Source of the DNA: Diplonema papillatum
Taxonomy: Eukaryota; Euglenozoa; Diplonemea; Diplonemida; Diplonemidae
Assembly: GCA_030068145.1 (NCBI GenBank)
Contig: JAPJBO010000443.1
Span: 62,001 to 126,000, forward strand
Length of the DNA stretch: 64,000 nucleotides
Direction: 5' to 3'
A model generated the notes under the pieces. The model did not search any database, was not told the origin of the DNA, and was given only the letters and a program-made list of their open reading frames with translations. This document shows, piece by piece, positions 1 to 10,838 of this stretch (the stretch's first letter is position 1; each line of letters starts with the position of its first letter). Position numbers and translations under genes: made by a program.

Positions 1-3000
1 ACCTTGGCTTGTATGGCGAGAGGATGTTCTTCGCGGCAACCTGAAGGAGCAAACCCCACGCTGATTCATCCACGACCATCGGCATATCGCCGAGGTCCAC
101 ATGTGTCGACGAAACGGGATTGTCACCCACAGGGACGGACAGAGCGGACGAGAGAGTAACTGCCACGTGCAACCCCTCCGCGATCCGACCCGTTTCCGCG
201 CCATTCCGCACGCAGACGAGGCCGACGTTTGCAAGGGACAACGCTGTGGACGCGTAGGTCGTGCCTTGCTCTGAGCGTGCTATGCCCATCGTGACTGACA
301 CGTTTCCGAGCTGAGCCAACAAGTAACTGGTGTCACCGGGTACAGGGGGAAGGGCGACCAACGGATTGAGCATCGCGACGTTGACTTGCAGAATCCCCGG
401 TGGAAGCTTCGTGGGGGACTGTTGGACGGGAGGAGGAGCGAGCGATTCGATGGAATCGTGTGCGCTCGATTTCCGGAGGGTGCGTGAAGGGATGGACTTG
501 AGTTTTGACAGCACGTAGCCCGACGAGCTCCACGCGAGGATACGCTGGAGCATGCTGAAGTGGAAGGTGGACTGAATCTGGGAGATGGTGACATCGAGAC
601 AGCCGGAGACATACGCTCCAGCCTGCTGCTCGGCGCGTATGTTGTCGGATCGGTAAGAAAACTGGATTAGCGACCCCTTCGACGAGTCGGCCATGCCGAG
701 GAACGGCCGCTCGTGGAAGTACCCCGGCAGATTCTCATCCGCCACAACCTCGTTGGCCACCGCGTTGCCGAGCTTCCCGACCACCGTCGTGCGGAGCGGG
801 CACGTTTTGACGGTAAACTCCGCCTTTTCCATGACAAAAGCGGCGAAGTCCTCGAAGACTCCAGGCGCCACCTCCTCGCAGCACGTCACCTTCAACGCTG
901 CCATGCTCATCTGCAGAGCAACGTCCAACCTCTCGGGGTCCGTGTCCAGCACCCCGCGAGCGGGTTGCAAATGTGCTGGAGCCGAAGCCACTTCCTTCAC
1001 AATTCTGTCCCGGGCCACTTTGTTGACGCCTAGTAGGTCGTACAGGTGTGCGGCCATTTCCGCGAGCCCGGGAGTGACCGACACGTTGAGTGTAGACGCC
1101 GTGAGGTTCACGAGAACGTCCGGACCTTCCCGAGTCCAGTGCGGTGACAGCTCGGCGCAGAGCAGGCACGCCATTTCGATGAGAGCCGTCCCGTCTGGCT
1201 CTGGGTGATCCCCAGAGTGGTTGGGCTCGGCCCCTCGGGCCGACGCGTCTCCGTCGGCGTCCTGCGGGATGATGCTCGAGCAGAAGACGTTCCCCTCGCG
1301 GTCCCGGCACTCCAGGGAAGCCAGCTTCAAGTAGATTTTCTGATCGTAGTGCCGCATGTCAACCTTCATTTGGAAGCCCGAAAATGCCATGGTCACGGGG
1401 GTTTGCGCGGGGCGGTCGGGAGCATCCGGAGTGTCCGAGAGCTTCGGAAGCGTGCTGGACATGGACAGGTCGTCCAAAGTGGCGTGCGACGGCCGTTTTC
1501 GCAGCCTGCGGACACTGGGGACCGGCCGCTGCTCGTCGAGAAGAAGCAAAGGCGAGTCTTCCTTGAGAGATTCGCTGGATTTCGCGGAGCGGGCGAACGT
1601 CGGGGGGGCGGCTTCGTCGCTCGGCAGCTCGAGGGTGAGGGCTTGCATGCGGAAGTCGAGGTGTAGCTGGGCGGAGATGTTCGACCGCGTCTCGTCGTCG
1701 CCGTCCCTGGCGAGCGACTGCGCCTCCGCCGCAATTTTGTGCAGGGATTGATACAGCGCCCGGCACTGCCCAGCGTCGCTGACGGAGATTTCGGCCCTCT
1801 TTGGCGGGCCGTACGCCTGCGGCATCAGGACGGTGACTTCGAGCCCTTTGGCGGTGGTCCGAAAAGGAGCTGCCTTCAAGTTGAAGATCGTCTCGAGCGC
1901 GTAAGATGTCTCGGTCCCTTCTCTCTTGTCCTCAGCCGGGGTGTACACCAGGAGCATCCCCTTCCGCAGGATGACGACTGCTGGCGTGCCTTTGGGCACG
2001 TCAGTGTGGTCGGTCCTGTTCGCGTGGGGTGTGGCTGGGGGGGACATGACAAGCTGAGGAGGTTGCGCGACGTGGAACGGAGGCGCAGTTGTTGAGTGGG
2101 AAGGGGATAGCGAAAAGGCGTCGTTGTGATTGTGGTGTTCGGAGGGAGGGGGGTTGGCCGGAGGCTCCGACGGCGGGTTGGAAGGGGAGAGGAGGGAGGA
2201 GAGCTCAGACGAAATCCGGCAGTGGTGCATCTGCTCATAGAGCAGCGTGCCAAGCCCGGTTACGATTCCCTTGTCGTCAACCTCGAGCTGCTCCGGCAGC
2301 TGCGGAGAAAGCCGAGCAGCCAGCTTGGCAACGACGTCTGCGGAGTGTAAGCACACCAACAGATTCTGCCTCGACAGCCGCACGAGGACACTCGGCAGCT
2401 CGCCGGTGACTCTCATCAGCGGTGCGTGCACGGCGGGGCTGGGTTGGTCGCCTTCAACAGCGAGGTCCAAGTACCGGTCCACCCGCAAGCTCATGTCAAA
2501 GGAAGGGATGAACTCCTTCACGGGGGCCTGCTCCGGACAGCCCCCTGGAACCGACTCGCGGGGGGACCCTTTCCGGTCATTAGTACTCGCCGGCTCGACC
2601 AACTTCTCTTCGAAGGCATCACGCATGCACTCTATGCGCGGTTCCTTGACCTCCGAGTTGTGCGAAAGCTTCGCAGGCCCGGAGGCGCTTCGCCTCGTTT
2701 TGGCCCACCACGCCATGTACTCGGCGCTTGACGGGGCGATGGACGCTTGGATGCTGCGGAGGATGAAATTGTAGCGCTCGTAGTAGTCGTCGACGGACAA
2801 CGGAGTGCCGGCGTCAAGACGCCGGGCGCGCGCAGCGGCGTGGGTCACGTCGGTCTGCAAGACGCAGCTGCCGAAGGTGAGGACCATCGCGCCCTGGTGG
2901 GGGCACGGGTACCGCTCGCTTGCAACGCTGACGGCTTCCGGGAAGGACTTCGAGAACGGGAGGACGAACGTGGACGACGCGAAGCGCAAGGACAAGTCGG

Positions 3001-3600
3001 TCGCCGCCGACTTCAAGAGGTGCTTCTGCGCCATGATGCGGAGGTTCTCGGAGACGGACGGGACCAGCTCGAGATCGATGGACGCGGGGGGCCGGAAAAA
3101 AGACGCGATGTTGGCCGCAACCACAGGGTGCACGACAACGTCGACGGGGGCCATGGAGACGTCGATTCCGAGGGAAGCCCTCTCGTCGAGGGGGTTCCTC
3201 TCCACGACGCACAGTAAAAGGTCGGTTTGGGCGGCGTCCCGGCCGCGGTCGGATCGGGACACGACGCTGTCGAAAAACGGATTTTTTTGGTTCGGCGAAA
3301 CCCCCGCCCGCGACGTGCCGCGCACGTCGATGGAGCCCAAGGAAACAATCGCTTTGAAGGCGTCGGGCATGCTGTCGAGCTTGAACTTCATCTTCTCGAG
3401 CTTCAACGCGGCGAATGCGGACCCGGGCTTCGCGCTGTGGGAGAGCAGCGCCTCGCCCTCGTCGATCTGCACGAGCGTCGTGGTCGCAACGTACCCAGCC
3501 GGCAGCTGCTTGTCGCCCTCGTCTATGCTCCGCAAGCCCAGCCATGCCAGCTGCTGCCGCTCTTCGGCGGACCACGTCTTGTTGTTAGCGTCGGGTAGCC
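1..3600 (-). CDS. VPS13: VPS13 exon 2, partial, open to the left window edge
   Basis: A continuous minus-strand frame of about 1,200 codons with no stop from 3600 to position 1. I read it codon by codon; it begins LPDANNKTWSAEERQQLAWL after the splice acceptor. Phase matches exon 1 exactly. Content is long amphipathic beta-like sequence broken by a Pro/Asn/His-rich low-complexity stretch (about 2070-2200), as expected for the VPS13 groove with inserted loops. Together with exon 1 this gives about 1,680 residues. Whole VPS13 proteins usually exceed 3,000, so the C-terminal VAB, ATG2_C-like and PH-like modules should lie beyond the window. All shorter ORFs on either strand in 280-3881 are shadows of this exon. 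Confidence 0.88.
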
Positions 3601-4076
3601 CTGTGAGGGTGTGTGCCGGGGGTGCGGTGTACTTTACTGCATTGCCGGAGTGCAAGTTCGCCCTTTATAAAGACCTGATACACACTGCCTTTCGGTCATT
3701 TACACCAATTCTTGTACGTGCATTGCGTTTGCATTCGAAGAAGAACCTCCCCCTTTTTTCAACCGTAGCAATGGCCGAGGCGGTATTTATTCTGGGCGCC
3801 GATCATGCCCAGCGAACGAAGAGCAACGAAGCACGGACAGGTGAATACGGCGGCATGGCGTGCGTACGTGCAGCGAACTAGCAGAAGCATTGGGTCGCAG
3901 CTCTAGACAAAGACATCTTCGCTTTTCCTCACGAAAGAGCGCGTGGTGCTTGCACCACTGAGGCCAGGTTATTTAACCGCGTAGTAGGGGGGGGTCGGTC
4001 CTGCACAAACACAAGAGGTCTGGTCAACTACTCCCTGCGGGATTACTATATGTTCAACAACATAAAACCCGCACAC

Positions 4077-5514
4077 CGAGGTCAGCCGGCTCCGGCGTCG
4101 TCCACGCCCAGCCCATCCAGCCCAGGTTGCTTTTGCTCTTCAACTTCTCCTGGACCAGCTTTCGCTGCGTCTCGCGCTGGAGCGCGTCGACCTTGAGCTC
4201 GCTGTAGGCGATCTTCCGGTACCAGATAAGCTGCTCGGCCTCGAGTGCGGCGTGCAGGTCATCCAGCGCGCTAAGCTCCGCCTCCGTGAGAGACGGGAGC
4301 CACGGCACGTCCTGCCTCCGTTTCCACAAGTCGGCGTAATTTCGGCCGAGCTGCTTGACGCGCTGGATGCCCTGCCAGCTGATCCGCCGGCGCTGCTTCT
4401 TTTCGCGGACCAGGCGGAGCACGCAGTTGTACGCGTACCGCCACCAGTCCGCCGGGGATGCGGCCACGGCTGTCGACGGCCGGTACTGGCGGAACTTGTC
4501 GACGCCTTCGAAGTTCGCGACGTACATCGCGACCGACAGCGCGTGCTCGTACTGCAGGCGGGACAGCTTGAAGCGGAGCGAGGAGACCGACAAGAACGAC
4601 GCGACCCGCGGGCTGTCGAGCTGCAGCTTGCCCGACTGCCACCGGAGCTTCAGGGTCATCGTCGACGGCTCCACGATGTGCGACCCTTGCACGCTGTCGC
4701 TCTTCAGCTCGGCTTGCATCGCGGCCCAGATGTCGCTCAAAGGCGCATCGTCGCTTTGCGCGAGGTCGTCGCACTGCGACGACGACGGAAACCGGTTGAT
4801 GAGCATCCGGTCCGGCGAGCACGGGCAGAGGTACGCACTCCAGCCTTCGACGGTCAACAGCTTGTGCAGGAGGCCGTCGAGCGGCCGCACGTACCCGGGG
4901 GCCCACTGCTGGTTGGTCGACACGCAGGTCGCCTTGTCGAGCGTGAACCCAGCGGCGACGGGCTGGCGCGGGTCGATGGTGCTGTCCTCGAACCGGATGT
5001 GCACCCTGTTGACCAGGATCTGCACGTTGTTCGCAATGCCGTCTTGCACGCGGCCGAAGAACCCGCGGTCGCCCTGCGTGGACTTGCCGGCGACGGCTTC
5101 CCAGCTGACGTCGGCCGCGTGGTCCTGCGGCGTTTCGTCTGCTTGCTTCTGGCGGAGGGCCTCGAAGACGTCGAGCGCCCTGTTTTTCCGGTCGCGCTCG
5201 GCCTCTTCCTCCGCGGAGGCGTCCCACGGGGCGCCCCTCTTGGGCCGCAGGAGGACGTAAATGTCACTCAGCGAGATGACCACAGGCTCGCTCTGCAACC
5301 GCGTCCACGGTATCGTCACTTTGAGCGCTCCGACGTACCCCCTGTGGCACACCACCGGCAGTGCACTTGGAACCAACATGTGGGTTCGCAGCTCGAGATT
5401 CTTCAAATCCAAGCTGCCATTCCACAGGCTCACCCCCAGCTGCTTGTCGTTGATGCCGCGAATGTACTTCCCGAGGTACCCAGCCAGGAAGTTCGAGACA
5501 TACTGCTCGAGCAT
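4077..5514 (-). CDS. VPS13: VPS13-family lipid-transfer protein, exon 1 (N-terminal chorein region)
   Basis: The first 479 codons of a VPS13 protein, a rod-like bridge that moves phospholipids between membranes at contact sites. The start is secure: the protein opens MLEQYVSNFLAGYLGKYI, the chorein N-terminal signature, followed by QLGVSLWNGSLDLKNLELR, the usual repeating beta-groove start. Further on, residues such as VQILVNRVHIRFEDS match the conserved NVQI-IHIRYED block of the family. The exon ends at 4077 before a donor (CTCG/GTGTGC). One base is left over and joins two bases at 3600 to make Gly, so the reading continues PADLG-LPDANN. The intron 3601-4076 (476 bp) ends CCCTCACAG. A partial copy of codons from this exon sits at 7.6-7.8 kb. 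Confidence 0.93.
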
Positions 5515-5753
5515 GGTGGTGGGCCGCTCCTGCGCCGAATCAGAAGCCGCTGCGTCAGAAGCCCCTTCCGGCTTGGGGGGGGGGGAGCGGGGCCCCGAAC
5601 GCTGCCACCACCCAACCCCCTGTGGTGAAGCGCACGTTTTTTAACACATTACACATGTGATGCCCGGGTATAACGGCGGGTATTTTCCAGATACCAATGA
5701 CGAAATGACCTAGCATGAGTATGGAAAATATCATGTTCTTTTGATGCTGGCCG
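5515..5753. other. VPS13 upstream region
   Basis: Non-coding space directly upstream of the VPS13 start, presumably carrying its 5' UTR and promoter. It contains a G-rich run at about 5577-5587 and then AT-richer sequence up to the target-site duplication of the MITE at 5754. I see no convincing TATA box or initiator. Confidence 0.4.
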
Positions 5754-6070
5754 CAGGGCTTATGCTCCACGTGTGGAACGTGTGGATTTCCACACGCTAA
5801 TTCTTTTTGAATTTTGTTCCCCCACGTGTGGATCCACAGGTACCACATGTCGATTTTGATTTATTGGTCCACATGCAGGGGAGTCCAGGCCCACTATAGT
5901 GGTCAAGGCCGCACAGCCAGGTGTCGCCAAGTCCAGTAGCTACCTAGCGACGCTATTTTTTTTTTTGCCGTCGCACATGAGGGGAAAGGTTTTTTTCCCG
6001 TCGGACCTTAAGCACCCACATGTGGACCACACGTATTTTCTCTGAGACCGAAAACGGAGCGTAAGCCCTG
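5754..6070. mobile_element. hAT-like MITE with perfect 8-bp target duplication
   Basis: A 317-bp element begins CAGGGCTTATGCTCC and ends with the inverted form GGAGCGTAAGCCCTG. It is flanked on both sides by GCTGGCCG (5746-5753 and 6071-6078). An 8-bp duplication and a terminus starting CAGGG are typical of the hAT superfamily. There is no transposase ORF, so it is non-autonomous. The interior is rich in CACGTGTGG-type palindromes. An inverted relative lies at 16102-16277. Confidence 0.85.
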
Positions 6071-6336
6071 GCTGGCCGGCAATGAGCTTCGTTGCTTTCC
6101 TTCCCGGTGTCGACTCCGTATCGCAGGCACTCCGAAGTCACAGCTTTGGCTGCCTGCTTCCCGCGCAAGAGACCTTCTATAGGTTGGGGTTGGCATCTGC
6201 GACATACAAGATCACAGTTGCTGGAGTTAAACGTGTGAAAACTCGCTCTTCATCACATCCTAACCACCGAAGACTTTCTACTTGATCCCACGAGAACAAC
6301 TGCTGATCCGGGGTCTCCTGGCTACCAGATGCAACA

Positions 6337-6444
6337 CCTGGAAACAAGGCAAACACGCCGAGTGTCAGAAACTCAGATGCATCTTCCTGACCTGGAAACA
6401 AGGCAAACACGCCGAGTGTCAGAAACTCAGACGCATCTTCCTGA
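6337..6444. repeat. 54-bp tandem duplication, two copies
   Basis: The segment beginning CCTGGAAACAAGGCAAACAC occurs twice head to tail, at 6337 and 6391, with only one visible difference. The period of 54 keeps reading frame, which explains the short open frames across it. Confidence 0.9.
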
Positions 6445-6527
6445 CATCTACCATCAAACGGCGCGTTTCTTCGTGTTCCCTTCCTGAACTTTCGTGCAAT
6501 GTGTCAATCCAGTGATTAACCTAAACG

Positions 6528-6587
6528 CGTGTAATTGAGACACCCCGCCCTCAGCTCCAAGCGTTTTTCTGCTGTCTCAATTACACG
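6528..6587. repeat. Perfect 15-bp inverted repeat (hairpin)
   Basis: CGTGTAATTGAGACA at 6528-6542 is matched by TGTCTCAATTACACG at 6573-6587, separated by 30 nt. The loop contains no recognised motif. It could be a hairpin RNA, a terminator-like structure, or the remains of a very small inverted-repeat element. Confidence 0.8.
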
Positions 6588-6796
6588 GGGAAGAGTAGGT
6601 ACCCGGTATACCGGGTATTGTACCCGTATATCGGGTATCATACCGGATTTGCTGGGTTTTATACCAGGTACCCCACCCTTAAATCCCTCATGGGGGCAGT
6701 TTTTGGCCGCCGGTGTGTGCTATTGTGGAGGTCTCTGCAGAACCTCAACTGACATGGGAATCCTTTCAGACGTGTGAGCTCTTTGATGTGGTTGCA

Positions 6797-6838
6797 TGGT
6801 AGGGCTCTGAATCAGTGCCGGTCATTCTGGATGATGGT
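6797..6838. repeat. Short dispersed repeat shared with 18.68 kb
   Basis: About 40 nt (ATGGTAGGGCTCTGAATCAG and onward) recur inverted at 18678-18717, next to the LINE relic there. One frame of both reads SESVPVILDD, the other GRALNQCRS-WM, so either could be a remnant of coding sequence. It is too short to identify. Confidence 0.6.
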
Positions 6839-6914
6839 CGTCAGGGCAGACCTTCACCCTTCTCCTGCACATGTGTACATGTGCCGTAACAGGATCCTCT
6901 GCCAACCGCCCAAC

Positions 6915-7600
6915 CCGCGCACAGCGTTTTTCGGAGCCCCACCATTCTGTGCAGGTATGAGGAGGTGGGGAACTCCACAGCCGGCGTGCATTTGAAGACC
7001 TCCCATCCGTCTGCCACCATGTGCTCGATGAAGTTGCCGTGCTCAAAGCCAGGACAGTCCAGACACGGGTAAGCAAACGCGTACAGTTCACAGTGCGTCC
7101 CTGCCCGGTTGTTGCACTAGAAAATCGGAGTATCAAGGTCCGATTTGCTTGGCACCTGGAGCACATCGAGCTGGTATTGCATCCACTCGATACACGCCCG
7201 GGACGTCGCCCTTCGTCCAGAGTCGAGCGCCATCGCTCATCTTGGCTGTTTCGTAACCCGTGCTGGCACCAGACTTGTCCACCAATTGTGTTCATTGACA
7301 GGTTTAGATATCATCCATTGCTTCTAACGTACTAAACACACGTCGAGGCTATTTCTCTCCGCTGCCTCAGCAGTGTTGCTTTTGGGCAATTTGCGTACCT
7401 GCTGCCATCCTTAGATGTGGTAGCCGTTTCTCAGGCTCCCTCTCCGGATTCGAACTTGCAGATGCGAGCCTGACCGGGCTGTTGCTGTTCGCGTGGGCAT
7501 CCAACGCGGCTGCCACCTCTTGCTGCGCCATCTTCAATAAACCGATTGGGCTGTCGTCCACGTCGCCATTGGAATCCACGCCATCGCGACTGGCAACCGG
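6915..7600 (-). pseudogene. Decayed copy of the secreted Cys-rich family
   Basis: Two blocks match the tandem gene family at 8.4-21.3 kb: about 6924-7255 (the middle part, from the EYQLDA-like segment to the HKMVGLRK-like segment) and about 7440-7598 (the segment just after the signal peptide, still readable as SRDGVDSNGDVDDSPIGLLK). Frames shift between them, about 180 bp of unrelated sequence separates them, and the cysteine-rich C-terminus is missing. The signal peptide is absent too; in its place a VPS13 fragment begins at 7603. Confidence 0.75.
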
Positions 7601-7602
7601 CC

Positions 7603-7845
7603 ATGCAGACGTCGAGCGCCCTGTTTTTCTGCCTCTTCCTCCGCGGAGGCGTCCCACGGGGCACCCCTCTTGGGCCGCAGGAGGACGTAAATGTCACTCA
7701 GCGAGATGGCCACAGGCTCGCTCTGCAACCGCGTCCACGGTATCGTCACTTTGAGCGCTCCGACGTACCCCCTGCCGCACACCACCGGCAGTGCACGTGG
7801 AAACCAACACGTGGGTTCGCAGCTCGAGATAGGCTCACCGCAGCT
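7603..7845 (-). pseudogene. Duplicated fragment of VPS13 exon 1
   Basis: Minus-strand sequence reads GRGYVGALKVTIPWTRLQSE and then a segment matching VPS13 residues about 60-107, with identical blocks to 5170-5440 at nucleotide level. Compared with the source it has lost about 26 bp near 7831 and about 12 bp near 7635, and the start codon is missing. It lies in the same orientation as, and directly abuts, the family pseudogene at 7598, so a transcript would place VPS13 sequence ahead of the secreted-family body. Frames do not join cleanly. Confidence 0.85.
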
Positions 7846-8029
7846 GCTTGTGGCTTACAGACGAGTTCCGTAGGTATCAGGTTCGAGAACTTTGGCTGAA
7901 CCTTCGACGATCGTGCGCACATAGCGTGCGAGTGGTACACTGCTGCTGCAAACAAGGAAAAGAAGGGGGGAACTACGTAACGACGCGGAGTCAGCGGAGA
8001 CACGTGGACAAGCACCGTGCAACAGCGGA

Positions 8030-8440
8030 CAGGGGGCAGGTATGTAGCGCATATATGGGAAGGGAGACCACAAACCGACGGGGTATAAAATTGTGGATCA
8101 ACGAATGCAATAAACTCGCGCTTCATCTGCGAGCGAGCTGTAGTCGTGGGGACTTTGCGAAAGGGGTTCGGAATCAGGGAGGAAGCGTTTCGTCGAGTAC
8201 TCAATTTACATTATTTGAGTGGAGCGTCGACTGGGACAGGTATGTAGCGTAGATATTTGCGGGAGCAGAGGGATCCGACCACTATACAACGGGGTATAAA
8301 ATTGTGTATCAAGGCCGCCCGAACGTAGTAAACTCGCGCTTCGTCTGCGGGCGAGCTTTAGTCGTGGGGACTTGCGAAAGGGGTTCGGAATCAGGGAGGA
8401 AGTGTTTCGTCGAGAGCTCAATTTACATTATTTGAGTGAA
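8030..8440. repeat. About 205-bp tandem duplication in the 3' flank of array copy 1
   Basis: Two diverged units (about 8036-8232 and 8234-8440) both run from GGGACAGGTATGTAGCG through GGGGTATAAAATTGTG to CTCAATTTACATTATTTGAG. The second unit runs into the last codons of the gene at 8428. The GGGGTATAAAA element in each unit resembles a TATA box but is downstream of this gene. Confidence 0.85.
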
Positions 8441-9213
8441 GCGTCTTCAGTGATGCAACGAGTAGTGCAGACGCCTGGCCCGTACATGCCACCCGGTCTG
8501 CACGTGTTGAACACGCACTGCCCACTCTCCCAGAGGCACTTCCCCTTCGTGTTCTGCGTGCAAACAGTTTCGTCCGCGATCGACTCGCACATTTGCGGGT
8601 CGTGGTCGACGGCGAAGCTGAGGAACTCCGATGGTTGGTCGACGAACTTGAAAACTTTCGCACCCGCGTCGATCGTTTTTCGGAGCCCCACCATTTTGTG
8701 CAGGTGTCCCGGGTTGTTCTCGAACTCCACAGAGGGCGCGCATTTGAAGACCTCCCATCCGTCTGCCACCATGTGCTTGATGAAGTCGCCACTCTCAAAG
8801 TTAGGGCAGTCCGCACACGGGTAAGCAAACGCGTACGCCTCACACTGCGTCCCTGCCCGGTTGCTGCACTGGAAGAAGAACGGGTAATCGTCGAGCTTGC
8901 TTGACGTCACAAGCGCATCGAGCTGGTATTGCATCCACTCCGGAACCTCGCGATAAATTCCCAGCAGGTTCACCCAGACTCGAATGCCGTCGCTCAGCTG
9001 GGCTGTTCCGACCCCCGCAGAAGGGAGCTGGAGGATCGGACTGCCGCTGCTCGCGTGGGCGTCCATCGCGTCCGCCACCTCTTGCCGAGTCACCTTCAGG
9101 ATACCGATTGGGCTGTCGTCCACGTCGCCATTGGAATCCACGAACACCACGCCATCGCGACTGGCCTTTGCCAAAACCGCGACAACCAGAGCAGCAAAAA
9201 CGGCGGTGCGCAT
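8428..9213 (-). CDS. Secreted cysteine-rich protein, array copy 1 (divergent)
   Basis: A 261-residue protein starting MRTAVFAALVVAVLAKASRD: a short, positively charged then hydrophobic signal peptide with likely cleavage after the Ala-rich segment, so it should enter the secretory pathway. The mature part has 12 cysteines: four in a central FFFQC...CADC block, one in WEVFKC, and seven in a C-terminal block CESIADETVC...CLWESGQC...C...C...C. The C-x-W-x3-C spacing recalls PSI-type modules, but I do not recognise the family and assign no function. This is the most divergent intact copy (VDSNGDVDDSPIGILK against MKANGEVDDSPIGMLK in the rest) and ends EDASLK rather than TTRTP/T. Confidence 0.85.
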   Translation of the reverse strand: MRTAVFAALVVAVLAKASRDGVVFVDSNGDVDDSPIGILKVTRQEVADAMDAHASSGSPILQLPSAGVGTAQLSDGIRVWVNLLGIYREVPEWMQYQLDALVTSSKLDDYPFFFQCSNRAGTQCEAYAFAYPCADCPNFESGDFIKHMVADGWEVFKCAPSVEFENNPGHLHKMVGLRKTIDAGAKVFKFVDQPSEFLSFAVDHDPQMCESIADETVCTQNTKGKCLWESGQCVFNTCRPGGMYGPGVCTTRCITEDASLK

Positions 9214-9258
9214 TTTTTGGCGTCCGGTTGGATCGATTCTCGTTTAGTGTATATGAAA

Positions 9259-9284
9259 GTGTGTGTGTGTGTGTGTGTGTGTGT
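9259..9284. repeat. (GT)n microsatellite upstream of array copy 1
   Basis: About 13 GT units, 45 bp upstream of the start codon of copy 1 in its 5' leader. The other copies lack it. Confidence 0.9.
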
Positions 9285-10040
9285 AAATGAAACCTGGAGT
9301 GAGGGGCGAGGTGGCAAAGACACAGTGACGCGCCTGGCAAACCTTCGAGTTCGGTCGACGAATTACGTGAATACCCGGTTGGGCCACCATCGCCCCGCCG
9401 TTTCCCTTCCCAGAAACTTCCTGTCCACACCGCATCTCCCGGTTGAAGATATGCCCTGCTTCTTGCTTACACGAAGACGTGGCCCACCAGGAGTCTGCCT
9501 ACTCGGCACCAGCCTATCTCCGGAACTCAGGCGTGTCCAGCCCGCAACTGGCTTCACAGCCCTTTCTCGACAGCGCAATGCTTTTTTTCGCTAGGCAGTT
9601 TTGAAAGAAACGCGGAAAACGAACGCCTCATTGAGATGTACAGGCATCGGTAGCTATGTAAACCTCGCGCAGAAAACTGCAGGAGGCAGGAAGAGAGAGG
9701 ATAATGTAGTGTACGGGTGTCACCAGTGAACATTCAAGCAGGTCGCCAGCGTTTTGTAGATCCTATCCGTGAGAAGAGGAGAAACCTCGACTGACCTGCT
9801 CGTCGGCGGTGGACAAAAGGGGAAAGGAAAGGGGGAAGGGACTCGAAAACCTTGTGTTGGGACTACATCTGTTGCCGGCCGTGGCGCATGAACGTTTCGA
9901 GTTGTCAAACCCGATCCACTACGGAACTTTCTTGTGCCACAGTGCCGAACAACAGGCGTCAGCGGAAAACGGAGGGGATGGGGGAAAAGAGTCGGAAATT
10001 CGTCTTCTCGGAAACTGCGTACTACAGAGCTTTGCTTCAT
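9285..10040. other. Intergenic unit between array copies 1 and 2
   Basis: No gene. From about 9640 to 10040 it is the conserved 3'-flank module of the array (GTAGCTATGTAAACCTCGC... then GATCCTATCCGTGAGAAGAG...), seen again at about 11990-12320, 16560-16960 and, more diverged, 20190-20350. The module therefore duplicated together with the gene. Confidence 0.7.
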
Positions 10041-10838
10041 TCACGGGGTTCGTGTTGTTGGCACGTCGTCAGTGATGCAATGAGTAGTGCAGACGCCTGG
10101 CCCGTACATGCCACCCGGTCTGCACGTGTTGAACACACACTGCCCACTCTCCCAGAGGCACTTCCCCTTCGTGTTCTGGGTGCAAACAGTTTCGTCCGCG
10201 ATCGACTCGCACACTTGCGGCTCCTGGTCAATGGCGAAGCTGAAGAACTCCGATGCTTCGTCCAGGTACTTCAGAATCTTCTCACCTGAGTCGATCGTCT
10301 TTCGGAGCCCCACCATTTTGTGCAGGTGTCCCGGGCTGTTCTCGAACTCCACAGAGGGCGTGCATTTGAACACCTCCCATCCGTCTGCCACCATGTGCTT
10401 GATGAAGTCGCCATGCTCAAAGTCATGGCAGTCCAGACACGGGTAAGCAAACGCGTACATCTCACAGTGCGACGCTGTCCGTGGCTTGCACTGGAAGAAG
10501 AACGGGTAAGCTTCAGTCACAACGCTTGACGTCACAATCGCATCGAGCTGGTACTCCATCCACTCCGGAACTTCGCGATACACTCCTTCTGGGATGTCCA
10601 CCCAAGCAGAAATGCCGTTGCTCAACTGGGCTGTTCCAACACCGATGTTCGGGAGCTGGATCGGGCTGTTGCTGTTGGCGTGGGCGTCCAATGTGTCTGC
10701 CAGCTCTTGCTTCGTCACCTTCAGCATGCCGATCGGGCTGTCGTCCACTTCTCCATTTGCTTTCATGAAGAGCATTTCGTCGCGGCTGGTCCTGGCGAGG
10801 GCCGTGGTTACGAGAGCAGCAAAAACAGCGGTGCGCAT
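10041..10838 (-). CDS. Secreted cysteine-rich protein, array copy 2
   Basis: 265 residues. The signal peptide MRTAVFAALVTTALA is followed by RTSRDEMLFMKANGEVDDSP. Differs from copy 3 by only a few residues across the whole protein (VTTALA against VATALA; ends TTRTP against TTRTT). All 12 cysteines are kept. The 5' leader, GGATTGAATTTTGTTTGGTG when read on the plus strand, is shared with copies 3 and 4, so promoters may be shared as well. The near identity points to recent duplication or ongoing gene conversion. Confidence 0.88.
   Translation of the reverse strand: MRTAVFAALVTTALARTSRDEMLFMKANGEVDDSPIGMLKVTKQELADTLDAHANSNSPIQLPNIGVGTAQLSNGISAWVDIPEGVYREVPEWMEYQLDAIVTSSVVTEAYPFFFQCKPRTASHCEMYAFAYPCLDCHDFEHGDFIKHMVADGWEVFKCTPSVEFENSPGHLHKMVGLRKTIDSGEKILKYLDEASEFFSFAIDQEPQVCESIADETVCTQNTKGKCLWESGQCVFNTCRPGGMYGPGVCTTHCITDDVPTTRTP

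Larger units (their letters stand above)
6071..6914. other. Intergenic, small repeats only
   Basis: No supported gene. It holds a 54-bp direct tandem duplication (6337-6390 and 6391-6444), a hairpin (6528-6587), a run of GGTATACC/TACCCGG palindromes (6593-6680), and from about 6797 a stretch of about 40 nt also found inverted at 18.68 kb. Confidence 0.5.

Noticed and set aside
4252..5628. 458-codon plus-strand ORF opposite VPS13 exon 1
   Set aside because: Arg/Val/Leu-rich antisense shadow of a GC-rich exon; no domain.
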